Below are positions 62,283 through 64,000 of a stretch of 64,000 bases of DNA, in pieces. Source of the DNA: Lacipirellula limnantheis (lineage in GTDB: Bacteria; Planctomycetota; Planctomycetia; Pirellulales; Lacipirellulaceae); NCBI RefSeq assembly GCF_007746075.1, contig NZ_CP036339.1:434001-498000 (forward strand), written 5' to 3'. Position numbers and translations under genes: made by a program. Position 1 is the stretch's first letter; the number at the start of each line of letters is the position of its first letter. Under the pieces are notes generated by a model. The model did no database searches, had not been told where the DNA came from, and saw only the letters and a list, made by a program, of their open reading frames with translations.

Positions 62283-63299
62283 ATGAGCCATGTTCCCGTC
62301 ACGTTGCGATGGGAAGGCGAGGTTGGCGGCCATTTGGTGCTGCTCGATCAGACGCGCTTGCCGCGGGAGGTAGTCGAGTTCCCCTGCCGCACGGTGGAGG
62401 AGGTATGGGATGCGATCAAACGGCTGGTGGTGCGCGGGGCGCCGGCGATTGGCGTCGCCGCGGGATATGCCGTCTGCTTGAGCGTTAAGAACGGCCGGGC
62501 GTCGGTGCATGACGTTGTCGAAGCGTGTCGATATCTCGCCACGAGCCGGCCGACGGCGGTGAACTTGTTCTGGGCGCTGGCGCGGATGCGGCGAGTGGCA
62601 GAAGCGGCGACGGCGGTCGATGGGCCGGCGCTGGCGGAAGCGCTGCTTGCGGAGGCGCGGGCGATTCACGAGGAAGATCGCCAGATGTGCGCGGCGATGG
62701 GGCGGCATGGAGCGGATCTACTCGCTGATTTGCCGGAAGGCGCCGGGATTTTGACGCACTGCAATGCGGGAGCCCTCGCTACTGGCGGCGACGGGTGCGG
62801 GCTGGCGCCGGTCTTTGAGCTCGCGCGGCGCGGCAAGCGGCCGCATGTGTGGGTCGACGAAACGCGGCCGCTGCTGCAAGGGGCGCGGCTGACCGCGTGG
62901 GAACTGACGCAGCGCGGCATCGACTGCACGCTGATCTGCGATTCGATGGCGGCGACGGTGATGCGCGCCGGCAAGGTGCAAGCCGTCATGGTCGGCGCCG
63001 ACCGGATTGCCGCCAACGGCGACGCCGCGAACAAGATCGGCACCTACGGCGTCGCGGTGCTGGCCGAGGCGCACGGCGTGCCGTTCTACGTGACGGCGCC
63101 GACGAGCACGGTCGATCTCACGATTCCCTCGGGCGACGCAATCCCGATTGAGGAGCGTTCGGCGGAGGAAGTGACTGAGGGCTTTGGCCGCCGCACGGCG
63201 CCGGTGGGGGTACGGGTGTTCAATCCGGCGTTTGACGTCACGCCCTATCGGTTGATTCGGGCGATCGTCACCGAACGCGGGGTGTTCGAGCCGAAGTGA
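62283..63299 (+). CDS. mtnA: S-methyl-5-thioribose-1-phosphate isomerase
   Basis: 338 aa from the ATG at 62283. MtnA isomerises methylthioribose-1-phosphate to methylthioribulose-1-phosphate in methionine salvage. Signature pieces: LLDQTRLPREVVEFPCRTVE, VVRGAPAIGVAAGYAVCL, SRPTAVNLFWALARM, ILTHCNAGALATGGDG (catalytic Cys), WVDETRPLLQGARLTAWEL, VMVGADRIAANGDAANKIGT (catalytic Asp) and NPAFDVTPYRLIRAIVTERG. Length matches the family (about 340). It has no visible salvage neighbours here. Confidence 0.98.
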   Translation: MSHVPVTLRWEGEVGGHLVLLDQTRLPREVVEFPCRTVEEVWDAIKRLVVRGAPAIGVAAGYAVCLSVKNGRASVHDVVEACRYLATSRPTAVNLFWALARMRRVAEAATAVDGPALAEALLAEARAIHEEDRQMCAAMGRHGADLLADLPEGAGILTHCNAGALATGGDGCGLAPVFELARRGKRPHVWVDETRPLLQGARLTAWELTQRGIDCTLICDSMAATVMRAGKVQAVMVGADRIAANGDAANKIGTYGVAVLAEAHGVPFYVTAPTSTVDLTIPSGDAIPIEERSAEEVTEGFGRRTAPVGVRVFNPAFDVTPYRLIRAIVTERGVFEPK

Positions 63300-63452
63300 A
63301 CCACGACGGCACGACGGACACGACGAAGGAACAAAGAAAGAAGAGTGTGGAACCGCCGATAAACGCAGATAATTATTAATTGCGTTTATCTGCGTTCATC
63401 CGCGGTTATTTCGTTTTTGTATTTTCGTCGCGCTCGTTGTGTCGTCGTGGTT
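63299..63452. repeat. Family H long palindrome, copy 3
   Basis: Left AACCACGACGGCACGACGGA... (from 63299) and right ...CTCGTTGTGTCGTCGTGGTT (to 63452), imperfect arms of about 70 bp meeting at an ATTAATTATT-rich centre, with the GATAAACGCAGATAA / TTATCTGCGTT core of the family. It overlaps the last base of the mtnA stop and fills the convergent gap. Confidence 0.8.
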
Positions 63453-63459
63453 AGTTTTT

Positions 63460-64000
63460 TTACGCCGCTTTCGGCAGCATGTCGTATTTGCCGCCGGTGA
63501 TCAGGTGCAGGATGGGCGTGGTGGCGATCGTCGTCGCCAGGGCCATGATCACCATCATCGCAAACAGCGTCGGCGAGATGACGCCCATTTGCAGTCCGAT
63601 GTTGAGGACCACCAGCTCCATCAGCCCGCGGGTGTTCATCAGGATGCCGAGGGCGGAAGACATCCGCCAATCGAGGCCGGTGAGTTTGGCCGCGATGAGC
63701 GTGCCGCCGAACTTGCCGAGCGTGGCGACGAGGATGATCAAGGCGCAGATGAGCCAATCGTTCCAGCCGCTCACGAGGCCGATTTCGGTTCGCATGCCCG
63801 TGTAGGCGAAGAAGGCCGGCAGCAGCAGGATCTTGACGATGTCTTCGAGCTTGTGCTGGAAGTCGCGGGCGACGTCGCTTTCATGCGGGATGATGGCGCC
63901 GAGCAGAAAGGCTCCGAAGATCGCGTGGATGCCGATCCATTCGGCGGCCAGCGCCGAGAGGAGGAGCGCCACCAGCACCCAGACGGCGAGGCGTTGCTTT
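63460..64000 (-). CDS. Cation/proton antiporter, CPA2 (KefB-like) family, 5'-truncated by the window edge
   Basis: 180 residues of the C-terminal part are visible; the frame is open to the last base and continues beyond the window. TM helices of the CPA2 fold: LVALLLSALAAEWIGIHAIF-GAFLLGAIIPHES, VKILLLPAFFAYTGMRTEIG, LICALIILVATLGKFGGTLI and a signature-like NTRGLMELVVLNIGLQMGVI followed by LFAMMVIMALATTIATTPIL. Such proteins exchange Na+ or K+ for protons across the cytoplasmic membrane. No RCK/TrkA domain follows, since the protein ends MLPKAA. Convergent with mtnA. Confidence 0.93.
   Translation of the reverse strand, partial: KQRLAVWVLVALLLSALAAEWIGIHAIFGAFLLGAIIPHESDVARDFQHKLEDIVKILLLPAFFAYTGMRTEIGLVSGWNDWLICALIILVATLGKFGGTLIAAKLTGLDWRMSSALGILMNTRGLMELVVLNIGLQMGVISPTLFAMMVIMALATTIATTPILHLITGGKYDMLPKAA

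Overview
The window is a GC-rich stretch of a planctomycete chromosome, most likely order Pirellulales (my inference). The taxonomic evidence is: DUF1501 and DUF1549/DUF1553 proteins, a DUF1080 (3-keto-disaccharide hydrolase) protein, an ELWxSDGT-repeat protein opening with the planctomycetal LEPLESRRMLA-type leader and closing with a dockerin-like stretch, a DUF1559-like protein, the small basic protein regarded as a signature of the PVC superphylum, and an EF-G of the spirochaete/planctomycete-mitochondrial (spdEFG1/mtEFG1) type. There is no phage, plasmid, CRISPR array, transposase or rRNA operon in the window.

Layout. 1-7000: a giant TPR protein (cut by the left edge), a secreted Ala/Pro-rich protein with 13 DPF motifs, and a lipoprotein. 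7-10 kb: a solitary flotillin-like FloA, a YceI protein and a multi-TM hypothetical. 10.4-12.9 kb: mnmA and divergent prfB, the latter with the programmed +1 frameshift (in-frame TGA at 11833). 13-21.5 kb: hypotheticals, DUF1080, the ELW repeat protein and a DUF1559-like protein. 21.6-30.9 kb: fusA, a CPBP/CAAX-like protease, two TPR proteins, fumC and a cupin. 31.1-33.9 kb: tRNA-Leu(GAG), ferritin, a coiled-coil membrane pair and an FmdB zinc ribbon. 34-39.3 kb: the canonical NfeD-long / NfeD-short / FloA operon with a fourth membrane gene. 39.6-46.6 kb: a mostly minus-strand run of Rrf2-type regulator, PVC small basic protein, Ser/Thr kinase, accD, a histidine-phosphatase-like protein, rpe, scpB and an AcpH-like protein. 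46.8-55.8 kb: MscS, ychF, a DUF3592-like gene split by one in-frame TGA, an S66 LD-carboxypeptidase-like protein with Cys at the nucleophile position, and the DUF1501 + DUF1549/1553 pair. 55.8-59 kb: a gene-poor, less GC-rich stretch and four unrecognised genes, one bracketed by 30-bp direct repeats. 59-64 kb: rplM-rpsI, alanine dehydrogenase, mtnA and the end of a CPA2-type cation/proton antiporter that runs off the right edge.

The most striking non-genic feature is the density of dispersed palindromic repeats. I recognise about a dozen families and more than 30 copies in 64 kb, almost all between genes. Several families share one architecture: a palindromic arm, a spacer of 25-40 nt, and an inverted arm. 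One family (A) occurs three times with exactly 25-bp arms and 25-nt loops and compensatory changes between copies. Copies also lie inside the coding sequence of mnmA (in frame, next to the active-site domain) and of a TPR gene. Family size and function cannot be determined without the rest of the genome.

A second theme is enzymes that seem to have lost or changed catalytic residues: NfeD-long (no catalytic Ser in either ClpP-like domain), the phosphoglycerate-mutase-like protein (both His gone), the S66 peptidase (Ser to Cys) and the Rrf2 protein (no cysteines). Functions are assigned by reading motifs by eye; no database search was possible.
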